From an uncultured Flavobacteriales bacterium (GTDB taxonomy: Bacteria; Bacteroidota; Bacteroidia; Flavobacteriales; UBA1820): 64,000 nucleotides of DNA. Position numbers and translations under genes: made by a program. Within the stretch, counting starts at the first letter, position 1. Every line of letters starts with the position of its first letter. The notes below the pieces were generated by a model. That model did no database searches, was not told where the DNA came from, and worked only from the letters and a program-made list of their open reading frames with translations. The stretch covers positions 1 through 64,000 of the forward strand of contig CABSLV010000002.1 of the NCBI GenBank assembly GCA_902478645.1. Direction: 5' to 3'. This document shows positions 17,164-26,654 of this stretch, piece by piece.

Positions 17164-18093
17164 ATGCGCACATTCATCAACGGTGAGAACGGGCTGACCA
17201 TCCTGGATCATTGGCAGCCGAACTGCTGGATCAACATCGAGTGCCCTACGCTCGAAGAACTGAATTACCTCACCGAGGAACTTCACATTCCGCAATCTTT
17301 CCTCAACGACATCGAAGACCCCGACGAGCGTCCCCGTATCGAACTGGAGGACGACTGGAAGATCATCATCATCCGTATTCCAGTACGCGATACCGCCAGC
17401 CGTAACGTGCCGTTTTTCACCGTCCCCTTGGGTATCATCCTGCGAGGAGATGTGATCGTCACCCTGTGCTACCACCAGAACGAAATGATCGCCGACCTGA
17501 TCAGTTACAACCAGCGGAAGAACCGCGGGTTTACCAACAGTTACAACCTGGTGCTCCGTTTGCTGCTCTCCTCGTCGGTATGGTTCCTGAAATACCTCAA
17601 GCAGCTCAACATCGAAGTAAAACGCGCCGAGAAAAAACTGGAACGCTCGGTCAAAAACAGCGAACTCCAGTCGTTGCTGCACATCGAAAACTGCTACGTA
17701 TTCTTCATCACCTCCATCAACGGCAACCTGATCCTGCTCCAGCGGCTCAAGAGTCTGAAAAGCGGTCGTGAATACTTCGATGAAGACCTGCTGGAAGATG
17801 CCGAAATCGAGCTCCGCCAGGCGCAGGAATCGACCAACATCTACTCCGGCATCCTTTCCGGCATGATGGACGCCTACGCCTCGGTGATCTCCAACAACGT
17901 GAACGACATCATGAAGCAGCTCACCTCGGTATCCATCGTACTGATGATCCCGACGATGATCGCCTCTTTCTACGGAATGAACGTCCCCAATCCGCTTCAA
18001 TACAGCCGCTGGGGCCTTACCGGCATCATCGCCTTTTCCATCCTGCTGTCCATCGTCGGCATCTGGCTGCTGCGCAAGCGAAAATGGTTCTGA
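17164..18093 (+). CDS. corA: CorA-type magnesium/divalent-cation channel
   Basis: CorA forms a pentameric inner-membrane Mg2+ channel. The 309-residue protein has the soluble N-terminal funnel domain, long helices (EVKRAEKKLERSVKNSELQSL), and two C-terminal membrane helices. The selectivity motif YGMN is at 270-273, followed by VPNP. The tail RKRKWF is basic as usual. The unusually long leader ends in a hairpin touching the start codon, so translational control is possible. It is transcribed alone; a weak hairpin with a T run ends it. Confidence 0.95.
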   Translation: MRTFINGENGLTILDHWQPNCWINIECPTLEELNYLTEELHIPQSFLNDIEDPDERPRIELEDDWKIIIIRIPVRDTASRNVPFFTVPLGIILRGDVIVTLCYHQNEMIADLISYNQRKNRGFTNSYNLVLRLLLSSSVWFLKYLKQLNIEVKRAEKKLERSVKNSELQSLLHIENCYVFFITSINGNLILLQRLKSLKSGREYFDEDLLEDAEIELRQAQESTNIYSGILSGMMDAYASVISNNVNDIMKQLTSVSIVLMIPTMIASFYGMNVPNPLQYSRWGLTGIIAFSILLSIVGIWLLRKRKWF

Positions 18094-18114
18094 TCCGGAA
18101 CCATTTTTCCCGCC

Positions 18115-18155
18115 ACGGACGCCTCCTTTTACCGGGAAAGGGGCCGTTTTTTATT
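18115..18155 (+). terminator. corA terminator
   Basis: An imperfect stem (ACGG..GCC.CCTTT with AAAGG.GC.CGT) is followed by TTTTTT, 25-60 nt after the corA stop. Confidence 0.65.
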
Positions 18156-18297
18156 TCCTCCCAACAAATAAACTGGGGCACAAGGTATTGCAAGCGCAAA
18201 AATCTTTGCCACTGCTATTGCAGTTTGGGGGACTATTCCTAAATTGCGGCCTCGAAACAGACACACGAAACACGATACAACCATTCACAAAAGGACT

Positions 18298-18708
18298 ATG
18301 AAGAGACTTATCATCGATTCCAAGAAGATGACGCCCGAGATTATGGCCCTGGTCAAGGAAAAGTACCCCGAAGGGTATTACGAGGATGATATCATAGTGT
18401 TCAAAAACCACAAGAACGAAACCATCGAAGCCATCCAGGTCGAGACCCCCGATACGATCTACCTGATCAAGATCGGAAAATACCTCTCGGTGGGACTGGA
18501 GAATTTCGAAATGGAAGTCGATGTCGATCCGCAGGTAAAACCCGGAGAAATCGACGAAACCGAAGAGGAGGAAGAGGAAGAAGAATACGACCGTCCCGAC
18601 CAGGACGACTCGGATGAAGACGACGAGGATATCGAACCTACCGAAGACGAGGACGACGAAGACGATGAAAAATCCCCGGTAGTAAAAACCACGAAGAAAA
18701 AGAAATAA
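18298..18708 (+). CDS. Small protein with acidic tail, function unknown
   Basis: A 136-residue protein. The first 80 residues form a mixed alpha/beta segment (KKMTPEIMALVKEKYPEGYYEDDIIVFKNH ...TIYLIKIGKYL). The rest is an extreme acidic stretch: runs of Glu then Asp/Glu, ending KTTKKKK. Similar proteins occur across Bacteroidetes and are sometimes labelled DNA primase without cause; I see no primase motif. The ATG at 18298 is chosen because the homologous part begins MKRLIIDSKK; an upstream Met (18244) adds unrelated basic residues. It is a single-gene unit ending at a shared terminator. A short ACTGC/GCAGT hairpin lies upstream at about 18212-18225. Confidence 0.75.
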   Translation: MKRLIIDSKKMTPEIMALVKEKYPEGYYEDDIIVFKNHKNETIEAIQVETPDTIYLIKIGKYLSVGLENFEMEVDVDPQVKPGEIDETEEEEEEEEYDRPDQDDSDEDDEDIEPTEDEDDEDDEKSPVVKTTKKKK

Positions 18709-18724
18709 ATCTTCTCCCCAACAA

Positions 18725-18766
18725 AAAGAAAAACGGCCCGAAAAAATCGAGCCGTTTTTCTTTTTC
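18725..18766. terminator. Bidirectional terminator, acidic-protein gene / POT transporter gene
   Basis: AAAAACGGC and GCCGTTTTT arms flank a short loop, with A-rich DNA on the left and T-rich on the right. It lies between convergent genes. Confidence 0.8.
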
Positions 18767-18786
18767 AAAGAGTTTCTATCCCTCGC

Positions 18787-20298
18787 TTACTGAACGCCTT
18801 TCATCGCACGGAAAAGCAGCGGAGAGAGCAGCATCAACAGCACTCCAGCCACCAGCGACTGCCAAGCGATGAATTCGAACGACTGCATCGAAGGAGCGAT
18901 AGCCTGCGCTACTTTCTCCATTTGCTGTGCCATGAAGTTCCCGATAGCGATCGAACCCATCCACAAGCCCATCAGCACATTGACGATCCCGGCAGGAGAA
19001 AGTTTGGTTACCATCGAAAGTCCTACGGGCGACATGCACAGTTCGGCGCACGTCTGGATGCAATACACGGCCAACAACCACGCCGCGGACACCTTGACGA
19101 TTTCCCCATCGGGTCCCAAAGTCAGGTTATACGCATAGGCCATGATGAAAAAGCTCCCGGCGAGCAAAAGAAGCGATATGGCGAACTTCATCGGCGTATT
19201 GGGGTTGGCCTTCCTCTTGTCCAAGAAAGTCCACAGCAGGGAAAATACAGGGCCGAGAAGGATCACAAAAAGCGGATTGATGCTCTGGAACAGCGACGCC
19301 GGGATAAAGCCCCGGTCAGTGCGCACATTGGCAAACTCGGTAAACGTCGTACCAGCCTGCTCGAACCCCGCAAAAAAGGCGATATTAAACACCGCCAAAG
19401 CGAAAATCACCCCCACGCGGCTCCACTGCGTAGCTCCGCTGGTTCCTTTTACCACACTGGAAAGGATGTAGGCCGCTACACCCAAGCCCAGGACCCAATA
19501 GGCCACGTTCATGATATTTTCCGGCACGTACATCAACAGGAAGACGATCAGCAGGATCAACGCCACGACCCCCAGCGTCCAGTACAGGATCGTAAACCAG
19601 TCCTTGCGCACGAGCTGCATTGCCCCCTGAGGATGCTTGGGTGGCAGGCCGATACCGGCCGTCGTCGTACGGGAGACATAAAAGACGATCAGGCAAATGA
19701 ACATCCCGACCACCGAAGCCAGGAAACCGTATTTCCAACCGATCTGTTCCCCGAAAAATCCCGAAGCGAACGGAGCGATGAAAGCGCCGATGTTGATCCC
19801 CATGTAAAAGATCGTAAAGCCCACATCACGACGGGCATCGTTCTCGGGATATACCGCACCGACCATCGCCGTAACATTGGGCTTGAAAAAACCGTTGCCC
19901 ATGATCAGCAGCCCCAGTCCTGCGTAAAGCAGATATTTCTTGAGCGCCATCACTTCAGAAGAGAACGCCTCCTGAGCATAAAACATGGCACTTATCGCCA
20001 GCGAAAGCTGCCCCACGGCCATCAACAAGGCACCCACATACGTACATATCTTCTGTCCAAGCCACTTGTCGGCCAAAATACCGCCGATGATCGGGGTTAC
20101 ATAGACCAGCCCGAGGTAGATTCCGTAGATGGACATTGCTTCCATCCGGTCCATCCCGAACCCTCCGGTAGCAAAGGCTGCCGTAAGGAACAGGAACAAC
20201 ATTGCTCGCATCGTATAGAAACTGAAGCGCTCGCAGATCCCGGTGGAAAAGACGGAAAGGAGTCCCATCGGCTGCCCGAAAAATGTTTTCTCTTTCAT
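18787..20298 (-). CDS. POT/PTR-family proton-coupled peptide transporter
   Basis: The 503-residue protein has the MFS layout with 12-14 helices. POT signatures are present: an N-terminal ERFSFYTMRAMLFLFLT segment (the ExxER-type proton/peptide site lies here as ICERFSFY, about 22-29), GGILADKWLGQKICTYVGALLM, and NIGAFIAPFASGFFGE for the second PTR motif. These carriers bring di- and tripeptides in with protons. The ATG at 20298 is used; the TTG three codons upstream is less likely. It stands alone next to tRNA-Leu. In an organism with muropeptide salvage genes nearby it could take up released peptides, but that link is speculative. Confidence 0.9.
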   Translation of the reverse strand: MKEKTFFGQPMGLLSVFSTGICERFSFYTMRAMLFLFLTAAFATGGFGMDRMEAMSIYGIYLGLVYVTPIIGGILADKWLGQKICTYVGALLMAVGQLSLAISAMFYAQEAFSSEVMALKKYLLYAGLGLLIMGNGFFKPNVTAMVGAVYPENDARRDVGFTIFYMGINIGAFIAPFASGFFGEQIGWKYGFLASVVGMFICLIVFYVSRTTTAGIGLPPKHPQGAMQLVRKDWFTILYWTLGVVALILLIVFLLMYVPENIMNVAYWVLGLGVAAYILSSVVKGTSGATQWSRVGVIFALAVFNIAFFAGFEQAGTTFTEFANVRTDRGFIPASLFQSINPLFVILLGPVFSLLWTFLDKRKANPNTPMKFAISLLLLAGSFFIMAYAYNLTLGPDGEIVKVSAAWLLAVYCIQTCAELCMSPVGLSMVTKLSPAGIVNVLMGLWMGSIAIGNFMAQQMEKVAQAIAPSMQSFEFIAWQSLVAGVLLMLLSPLLFRAMKGVQ

Positions 20299-20395
20299 TT
20301 TTAACAAGTCACTGTTTTTTCGACGCTAATTTAAGGATTATTGACAAGACCGCTGACCGGAGAGGTCATTTTTCCCCTTGCAAGCCACGAAAAGT

Positions 20396-20426
20396 TTTGC
20401 CGAAAGAAAAAAGCCGCTTATATTTG
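20396..20426 (+). promoter_or_regulatory. tRNA-Leu promoter, full consensus
   Basis: TTTG (20396-20399), 19 nt, TATATTTG (20419-20426). The predicted start falls only a few nt before the tRNA at 20438. Confidence 0.88.
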
Positions 20427-20437
20427 CAGTGCTCAAA

Positions 20438-20521
20438 GCCCGGATGGCGGAATTGGTAGACGCACTGGACTCAAAATCCAGCGCCCGCAAGGGTGTGCGG
20501 GTTCGACCCCCGCTCCGGGTA
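20438..20521 (+). tRNA. tRNA-Leu (anticodon CAA)
   Basis: The 84-nt cloverleaf has acceptor arms GCCCGGA/TCCGGGT (one G-U at the end), an anticodon stem CTGGA/TCCAG with loop CTCAAAA giving anticodon CAA, a class II long variable arm, and the T loop GTTCGACCC. The discriminator is A. The 3' CCA is not encoded (the next bases are CTCC). Confidence 0.95.
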
Positions 20522-20531
20522 CTCCTTATCA

Positions 20532-20562
20532 AAGGCCTTGCAATCTTGTTGCGAGGCTTTTT
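20532..20562 (+). terminator. tRNA-Leu terminator
   Basis: GCCTTGCAA pairs with TTGCGAGGC (one G-U) across a 5-nt loop and is followed by TTTTTT. Confidence 0.85.
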
Positions 20563-20774
20563 TGTTTTCCCCTTCTCACTTATCCCACCCGGGACAAACC
20601 TCCTTCTCACTTTCCAAAGAGCCATCCCTCAAAATTCCGACTTCCCCCCCTCCCCGCGCAGTATCGCTTGCGCACTCCCCTCCCAACAGGCTCAAGTCTT
20701 TATCCTGCACAACACAAAACACGGCGTCTGCCGGTCCAATATCTCCTCAACGCTTTCCCTGTCTGTATAAACAC
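20563..20774. other. Intergenic stretch without recognisable features
   Basis: This pyrimidine-rich DNA between the tRNA terminator and the SusD-gene terminator contains no start/stop pair or structure that I can defend. Confidence 0.6.
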
Positions 20775-20805
20775 AAAAAACCGGCGGCCTGAAAAGGCCG
20801 CCGGC
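20775..20805 (-). terminator. Terminator of the SusCD operon
   Basis: CCGGCGGCCT (20781-20790) pairs with AGGCCGCCGG (20795-20804) around GAAA. On the minus strand it is followed by TTTTTT and lies about 30 nt after the SusD stop. Confidence 0.88.
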
Positions 20806-20832
20806 TAAAGTCAACAATCGAAAGACTGTCTA

Positions 20833-23148
20833 TTACAGATAATCCTGATAGCCAGGGTTCTGGGTAAGATTGTCCTCCCCATGCTCTCTGTAATAGATGA
20901 TCTGATTGATAGGAATGCAAGCCAGCCAGGAACGAGTCTGCTGAGCCGAGCTACGCAGGTCGGAACGACCCGTGATCCACCATCCCTTCATGTATTCGAG
21001 GACAGCTCTCGCTTCTGCGTCTTCCACCTTCACGGCATAATCCTTGTCGGTGTAAGCGGTCTTCTTGTAGAAGGAATAGTCACCAGCATCCCATTTTGCC
21101 AGTTTGTAATCCGGGAACAGACGCTGTTCGCCGTCCGGACGTACAATCCACAGACCCGGAGAGCTACTAGCGAATGCATCCAACGCCAGTTTCCACTCGT
21201 TGGCCTGAGCGATGTCGGCAGCATCGCCGGAAGCAGCAGCCTGAGCAGCAGCAACAGCACGATCGTACAGAGCCTCCATGTTGAAGTAAGCACCGCACTG
21301 GAGCAGGTTACCTTCAGGGTTGTTTACGAAGTAGTTAACCTCGGACATATCCTTGTTGCCCCATCCAGCTTCCTTGCTACCTCCAGCATACTGTCCGAAG
21401 TAGTTATCAATCTCACGAACCGGCTCCTGGTTGTAACGGCCAGGGTAGCTGTCGTAACGATAGATATAGTTGAGCTGCTGGCCATAAGCACGCAGGTCAC
21501 GGTTACGAACCCAGTCGTAAGCCAACTCTACGGTACGTTCACGACGCAGTTCCCAGATCAAAGCTTTGGCAGGAGTAGTAAAGTCCTCCAATTCACGCTC
21601 CGGATCTTCCGGATACTGACCCAAAGTGAACTTGGGCAGACGATTGGGCTGGAGCGAAGCATTGTCGCCAGTAGCTACCGGCCGAGCGCGGATCAGTTCG
21701 ATCGAAGCATCCAGATCGGCCTGCGTAACAGCAGCACCACCCAGACCATCGGCCAACTCAGCTTTGGCGCAGATCCAGTCGAGCAACACATGTGCGTAAC
21801 GAATGATCGGAGCATTTACCGTGTTCGAAGCACCCTGCAACCAGTTCACCGTCAGAGCGGCACCAGCCATGTAGTCTTCGTATTCACGCGGCATGCAGAT
21901 ACGCGGGAAGTAACGGGTAGAACCAACGCTGATGTACTCACGGGACATTGCGCCCGTGTTGGCATCGGCCGTGGAAGAGATGACACGGGAAGACTTCAGC
22001 ATAGCTTCCAAACGAGAATCCTTGTTCTTCAGCAATGCGTTGTCCATCATCGTGTACAACTTGTCGTACTTGTCGTCGTCATCCGTGTAGGAAATACCCT
22101 GCTGCTCGAGAACCTGCGTGTTCTTCGGCTGCAGTTTACCATCCCAGAACAGGATCACGTTACGCATGAAATGAGCAGAGAAACCACGTGCCGAGTCGTT
22201 CATGTTTCCGAAATAGGACGTAGCAGCATTCTTGACCTGAGACGTGTTGTAGTAACGAGCCAAGATAGCTTCCGTGCTGCCCGAGAGGTCATCCGAAGCA
22301 AACAAGGAACGGAAATCTTCCGTAATGGAATATTTTCCACTGCCTATAACCACATTAGCCCATTCAACAGCCTTATTCAAGTATTTGGCGGCAGCTTGCA
22401 TATCACCACCAGCATGAGTGGACGGCACATACTTCTGGAAGCAACCCAGCCAGTAGAACCAGCGAGCACCCAGAGCTGCGATAGAATACTTGTTCAGCAT
22501 GTTGTTGCCACCATCATCCTCATAGCAGTTGTCTACTGCATACTGGATGTCCTTGATGCAACTATCCAAGACCTCATAACGATCGGTACGTTCAATGCAA
22601 AGATCCTTCAGATCTTCGGTAGGAATCGTATTGAAATAAGGAACATCACCGAAGCCCCATACGAGGTCTACGTAACGCTGTGCGCGCAGGTAACGAGCGA
22701 TACCCATCCAGTGGCGATATACATCGTCCGCAAGAACGGCCTTGGAATCGCGGTCCAAACGCTGAATAAAGGTATTGGCACGACGAATCCAAATGTAGTT
22801 GTTCGACCAGGATTCTGCGTTCAGTGCAGCCGCAGAATAACCGCTTGCACCTGCTGCAGGACCCGAACCACTGTTACTATTGGCCAAAGAACCCGGCGAA
22901 CCGCCACTAACAATAATATCGGTCAGATACGAGGACATGTTCGGAAGAACAGGGTTGTAGTCGTTGTCTCCATACCCTCTGAAATAAGTACTGTAATAGT
23001 AGATAGAGTGCATACGGAGGTTGGCCTCGTTCGTCCAGAAGTTAGAGTCATCTATAGAGTCCAAAGGCTTTCTATCCAGAAATTCCTTCGTACAACCTGT
23101 TGCCAACAGGGCAATAAGCGCTATCGGTAAGAAATATTTCTTTTTCAT
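20833..23148 (-). CDS. SusD/RagB-family surface nutrient-binding lipoprotein
   Basis: The 771-residue protein has a lipobox LLATGC (Cys19), the SusD N-terminal pattern (EFLDRKPLDSIDDSNFWTNEANLR), TPR-like helices (YLRAQRYVDLVWGFGDVPY) and the typical C-terminal end (ACIPINQIIYYREHGEDNLTQNPGY). SusD proteins cap the SusC barrel and capture glycans or peptides at the cell surface. It is large for the family (usually about 500-650), with extra sequence in the middle. It follows the SusC gene by 19 nt. The substrate cannot be read from sequence; the neighbourhood suggests a cell-wall or beta-glycan source. Confidence 0.93.
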   Translation of the reverse strand: MKKKYFLPIALIALLATGCTKEFLDRKPLDSIDDSNFWTNEANLRMHSIYYYSTYFRGYGDNDYNPVLPNMSSYLTDIIVSGGSPGSLANSNSGSGPAAGASGYSAAALNAESWSNNYIWIRRANTFIQRLDRDSKAVLADDVYRHWMGIARYLRAQRYVDLVWGFGDVPYFNTIPTEDLKDLCIERTDRYEVLDSCIKDIQYAVDNCYEDDGGNNMLNKYSIAALGARWFYWLGCFQKYVPSTHAGGDMQAAAKYLNKAVEWANVVIGSGKYSITEDFRSLFASDDLSGSTEAILARYYNTSQVKNAATSYFGNMNDSARGFSAHFMRNVILFWDGKLQPKNTQVLEQQGISYTDDDDKYDKLYTMMDNALLKNKDSRLEAMLKSSRVISSTADANTGAMSREYISVGSTRYFPRICMPREYEDYMAGAALTVNWLQGASNTVNAPIIRYAHVLLDWICAKAELADGLGGAAVTQADLDASIELIRARPVATGDNASLQPNRLPKFTLGQYPEDPERELEDFTTPAKALIWELRRERTVELAYDWVRNRDLRAYGQQLNYIYRYDSYPGRYNQEPVREIDNYFGQYAGGSKEAGWGNKDMSEVNYFVNNPEGNLLQCGAYFNMEALYDRAVAAAQAAASGDAADIAQANEWKLALDAFASSSPGLWIVRPDGEQRLFPDYKLAKWDAGDYSFYKKTAYTDKDYAVKVEDAEARAVLEYMKGWWITGRSDLRSSAQQTRSWLACIPINQIIYYREHGEDNLTQNPGYQDYL

Positions 23149-23167
23149 GATTAGCTATAGATTTAAA

Positions 23168-26100
23168 TTACAGAGTAAGCTGGAGACCAAGGGTATAGTA
23201 CTTCGGAAGCGGAGTGGTTACACCCAGCTGGCCAATAGCGTAGTTGGATCCTGCCGACATGTTACCCGTGTTGATTTCGGGGTCGATATCAACTTTCAGG
23301 TTGTCGAAGGTAAGAAGGTTTTCAACCGTGAAGTATGCACGCAGCTTGTTGATGTTGATCTTCTTGGTCAGACGCTCCGGAATGGTGTATCCGATGGTGA
23401 GGGTCTTCAGACGCAAGTAGGCCATGTTCAACAGGTAGTGGTCGCTCACCTGCCAGTTGCCTTTGGTATACTCTTCACGCGTCATCGTGGAAACGATCGG
23501 CCAGTAGTTGTTCGGCTGGTCGGGGCTCCACAGGTTGGTCAGTATCTCAGCCGAGGCACCGTTACCCAACTCAGGAGCCGGCGATACCAGCGGACCGCGA
23601 GACCAGTCGTCGCGCTTACCAACACCCTGGAAGAAGAGACCCAGGTCGAAGTTCTTCCATGCCAGGTCGATACGGAAGCTGTACTCCCAACGCGGCAGAC
23701 GGTTACCGATAACCGTTCTGTCACCCGGATCCTCTACCGTACCCTGTCCACCATCGATATAACCGTCATTGTTGAGGTCTTTGTACTTGACGGCACCGGG
23801 ACGCGGAGTTGCTAGAGAGCCCTGATAGGTATAACCGGGCTTGAGCTTGTAAGCCTTACCGTAGTACCAAACGGCCGATTCGCCGCTCGGAACGCTCTGA
23901 CCGTCGAGTTCGGTGATCTCCTCGAAATCGTTCACCTGATACAGACGGTCGTAGGTATATCCCCAAATTTCTCCCAGGGTCTGACCGGTATAGTAACGGG
24001 TGCTCCAAGAGTAGCTGCTCGGGTACATAAAGGTGTGGGTCGGCTCGTCGCGGTAGTCCACCATCACGCTCTTGGAGTCGGATACTCCGGCTGCAACCGA
24101 CAGCGTCAGACCGTTCTTGAACTGGTGGTTGAAATCCATGGAGAGTTCCATACCGTTGGTACGCATGGTACCGAAGTTACCGCTCGGAGCAGTACCACCA
24201 TAGGTGGCAGGCTTCGTCTCGTCCGGAACGAACATGTCGGTCGTACGACGGTTGAACCATTCGAAGGTCAATCCGAGTTTGTTCTTCCAGAAACGCATAT
24301 CCACACCGAAGGACAAGGTAGAAATCTTTTCCCAAGTTACGTCCTGACGAACCAGCGTGGGGCTGGAGAACTGCTGCATGGCCTGAGCGGCACCGTAGTT
24401 ACCCCAATCCGATACGCTCTTGGACAGCGTAGCGATGTACAGGCCCGAGCTTACGCTCTGGTTACCCAGCGCACCGTACGATGCACGGAACTTCAGGAAC
24501 GAGATGATATCGCGGATACCCTGCATGAAGTTTTCTTCCGACATCGTGTAAGCGATAGATCCGGACGGGAAGAACTTCCAACGCAGATCCTCCGGGAACT
24601 TGGATGAACCGCTGTACGAGAAGCTGGCTTCAGCGTGCAGTTTGTTCTTCCAGCTGTAGTTCACACGGCCGAAGTAGTTCACCTGAGACTGCCAGGTGCG
24701 AGAACCGCTGGCCTGCATATCGCCCGTTGCCAGGTTGAAGTAAGGACGATCTACATAGATAAGACCATAACGGATCGAGTTGTTCTGGAAGTAGCGATAG
24801 CTCGAAGTGCTCATACCTACCAACACACGGAAATCGTGATCGCCGAAACGGTTGGCATAAGTGGTCTTCGCATTGAGCTCTACGCGGTCGGAGTGGCGGG
24901 ACTGTTCGCTGATGCGGTCCGTGCCGGCACCCATCGTGGTGGTAGTACGATATGTCCAACCATATTCCTGCGTAGCGTTTTCCGAACCGGCAGGAACAAT
25001 TTCACCATCACGGTTACGCCAGATAGCATTACCTTTGGCATCCAACACCGGCTGAGTAGCCGTTGCCCAAGTGTCCACATAGGAACGCCAGTAACCCGGA
25101 TAGTAGAGGAAACGGTTGTCCAATACATAGGTTACGTCCAAATCGGCCGTCCAACCCTTCAGGAGTTTCAAAGTACCACCCACGTTTACCGAAACGTTCT
25201 GTTTCGTATCGCTCATGATACCGGACTGTTCGATTTCCGAACGAGAGTCACGTACCGGGTAGCCGTACCAGGTAGTACCCTGAGGCATGTACTGGCTCCA
25301 ACGCAGAGCGTACCACAGTGCGTCGTAAGTGGTACCATCCTGGTTGTTAGGATACAGTTTTTCACTCTTGGAGAAACGCATCGATGCACGAGCCGTGAAG
25401 AATTTGGTTACCTCGGAGTTAACACTTACCGACACGTTGTAACGGGTGTAGGTATCTTTCGAGATATCCAGGAAACCTACCTGCTGCAGGTAACCCAAAC
25501 CGATGTTGAACGTGGTCTTACCCGTGTTTCCGGAGATAGATACCGTGTGGTTGTTCCACGGAGTCCAATCCTTGTACAGAGACTCGAACACATCGTAGGT
25601 ACGATAACCGTAGTTGCGGTAGGTAGAAGAGTTCGGGGCGGTAGTGCGCTCCCAGTCACGACCGTACACCATCGGTTCGAGGGTGCTCATGCCGCCGTAG
25701 GTATCCTGCCAGTATTCGGCACGATCCAGGAAGCTGGTGAGCATGTAGAAACCGTAACCGGCGCTCGAGTGAACGTTGTTCATATCCGGCTGGCTGGCGC
25801 TACGATACATATCGGAGTCGCTGTACTTGTAACGGTAAGCCTCGATACCGGCCAGATTCGGGATCTTGGTAGCCATACGGAAAGCGACCGTTCCGTTGTA
25901 AGATACACGGAAAGTACCTTCCTGCATATCGCTACCGTTTTTGGTCTTGATCAAGATCACACCGTTGGCAGCCTGAGAACCGTAGATGGCGGCAGAAGAT
26001 GCATCCTTCAGCACGGAGATCGATTCTACGTCATCGGGGTTGAGCAGTGTCAGGGTCGAGATGGGCACGTTGTCCACCAGGATCAGCGGGTCGGAACTAC

Positions 26101-26617
26101 CGTTGATAGAGGTGTACGAACCACGGATACGGAAGGTCGGGTCAGCACCCAACTCACCGTTGGCCACGCGGATCGAAAGGCCCGGGGTAGAACCCTGCAG
26201 TGCACGTCCCAAGTCAGGTACAGGACGGCTGTCCACTGCTTTCTTTACGTCCACCGTAGCCACAGAGGAAGAAATACTTTCTTTCTTCTGTACACCATAA
26301 CCTACTACAACCACGTCGTCAAGCATCTCGGCGTCCTGGTTGAGCGATACGGTTACCGTTGCTCCCGGCTGAACGTTTACCACTTTCGTTTTGTACCCCA
26401 CGAAAGACACCTGAATCTGCGTCTTTCCGGCGGGAAGGGTGAGGGTAAATTCACCGTCGAAGTTCGTCGATGTTCCAACACCTTTTACACCGGGTACAGC
26501 GATATTGGCTCCAGGAATGGTCTCCTTCGTCTGAGCGTCGATGACCTTTCCCTTGATTGCCTGTCCCCAAGAAACTACCGAGAACAGACAGAAGACTAAT
26601 AATATTAAACGCTTCAT
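23168..26617 (-). CDS. SusC/RagA-family TonB-dependent outer-membrane transporter
   Basis: The 1149-residue protein has a signal peptide (to about Q19), a carboxypeptidase-like regulatory domain (KGKVIDAQTKETIPGANIAVPG, about 23-110), a TonB plug with the DDVVVVGYGVQKKESISSSVATV segment, and a long 22-strand barrel domain ending in an aromatic-rich strand (YYTLGLQLTL). It works with the SusD partner to import a TonB-energised substrate. It lies between the phosphoesterase gene (37 nt) and the SusD gene (19 nt). No N-terminal STN domain is present, so signalling through an anti-sigma factor is not expected. Confidence 0.95.
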   Translation of the reverse strand: MKRLILLVFCLFSVVSWGQAIKGKVIDAQTKETIPGANIAVPGVKGVGTSTNFDGEFTLTLPAGKTQIQVSFVGYKTKVVNVQPGATVTVSLNQDAEMLDDVVVVGYGVQKKESISSSVATVDVKKAVDSRPVPDLGRALQGSTPGLSIRVANGELGADPTFRIRGSYTSINGSSDPLILVDNVPISTLTLLNPDDVESISVLKDASSAAIYGSQAANGVILIKTKNGSDMQEGTFRVSYNGTVAFRMATKIPNLAGIEAYRYKYSDSDMYRSASQPDMNNVHSSAGYGFYMLTSFLDRAEYWQDTYGGMSTLEPMVYGRDWERTTAPNSSTYRNYGYRTYDVFESLYKDWTPWNNHTVSISGNTGKTTFNIGLGYLQQVGFLDISKDTYTRYNVSVSVNSEVTKFFTARASMRFSKSEKLYPNNQDGTTYDALWYALRWSQYMPQGTTWYGYPVRDSRSEIEQSGIMSDTKQNVSVNVGGTLKLLKGWTADLDVTYVLDNRFLYYPGYWRSYVDTWATATQPVLDAKGNAIWRNRDGEIVPAGSENATQEYGWTYRTTTTMGAGTDRISEQSRHSDRVELNAKTTYANRFGDHDFRVLVGMSTSSYRYFQNNSIRYGLIYVDRPYFNLATGDMQASGSRTWQSQVNYFGRVNYSWKNKLHAEASFSYSGSSKFPEDLRWKFFPSGSIAYTMSEENFMQGIRDIISFLKFRASYGALGNQSVSSGLYIATLSKSVSDWGNYGAAQAMQQFSSPTLVRQDVTWEKISTLSFGVDMRFWKNKLGLTFEWFNRRTTDMFVPDETKPATYGGTAPSGNFGTMRTNGMELSMDFNHQFKNGLTLSVAAGVSDSKSVMVDYRDEPTHTFMYPSSYSWSTRYYTGQTLGEIWGYTYDRLYQVNDFEEITELDGQSVPSGESAVWYYGKAYKLKPGYTYQGSLATPRPGAVKYKDLNNDGYIDGGQGTVEDPGDRTVIGNRLPRWEYSFRIDLAWKNFDLGLFFQGVGKRDDWSRGPLVSPAPELGNGASAEILTNLWSPDQPNNYWPIVSTMTREEYTKGNWQVSDHYLLNMAYLRLKTLTIGYTIPERLTKKININKLRAYFTVENLLTFDNLKVDIDPEINTGNMSAGSNYAIGQLGVTTPLPKYYTLGLQLTL

Positions 26618-26654
26618 TAGTGTAAGTTTTTACTTAAAGATTGGAAAGTGTTGA

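Noticed and set aside
14851..18000. Minus-strand frame of over 1000 codons antisense to the PurF and CorA genes
   Set aside because: It runs across two well-identified genes, a palindrome and a promoter region, and shows no family motif.
20341..20808. Open frames running through the tRNA-Leu gene
   Set aside because: They are incidental frames over a clear tRNA and its terminator.
20881..23130. Plus-strand long frame antisense to the SusD gene
   Set aside because: The translated text lacks domains and is a shadow of codon bias; the SusD frame has a lipobox and family motifs.
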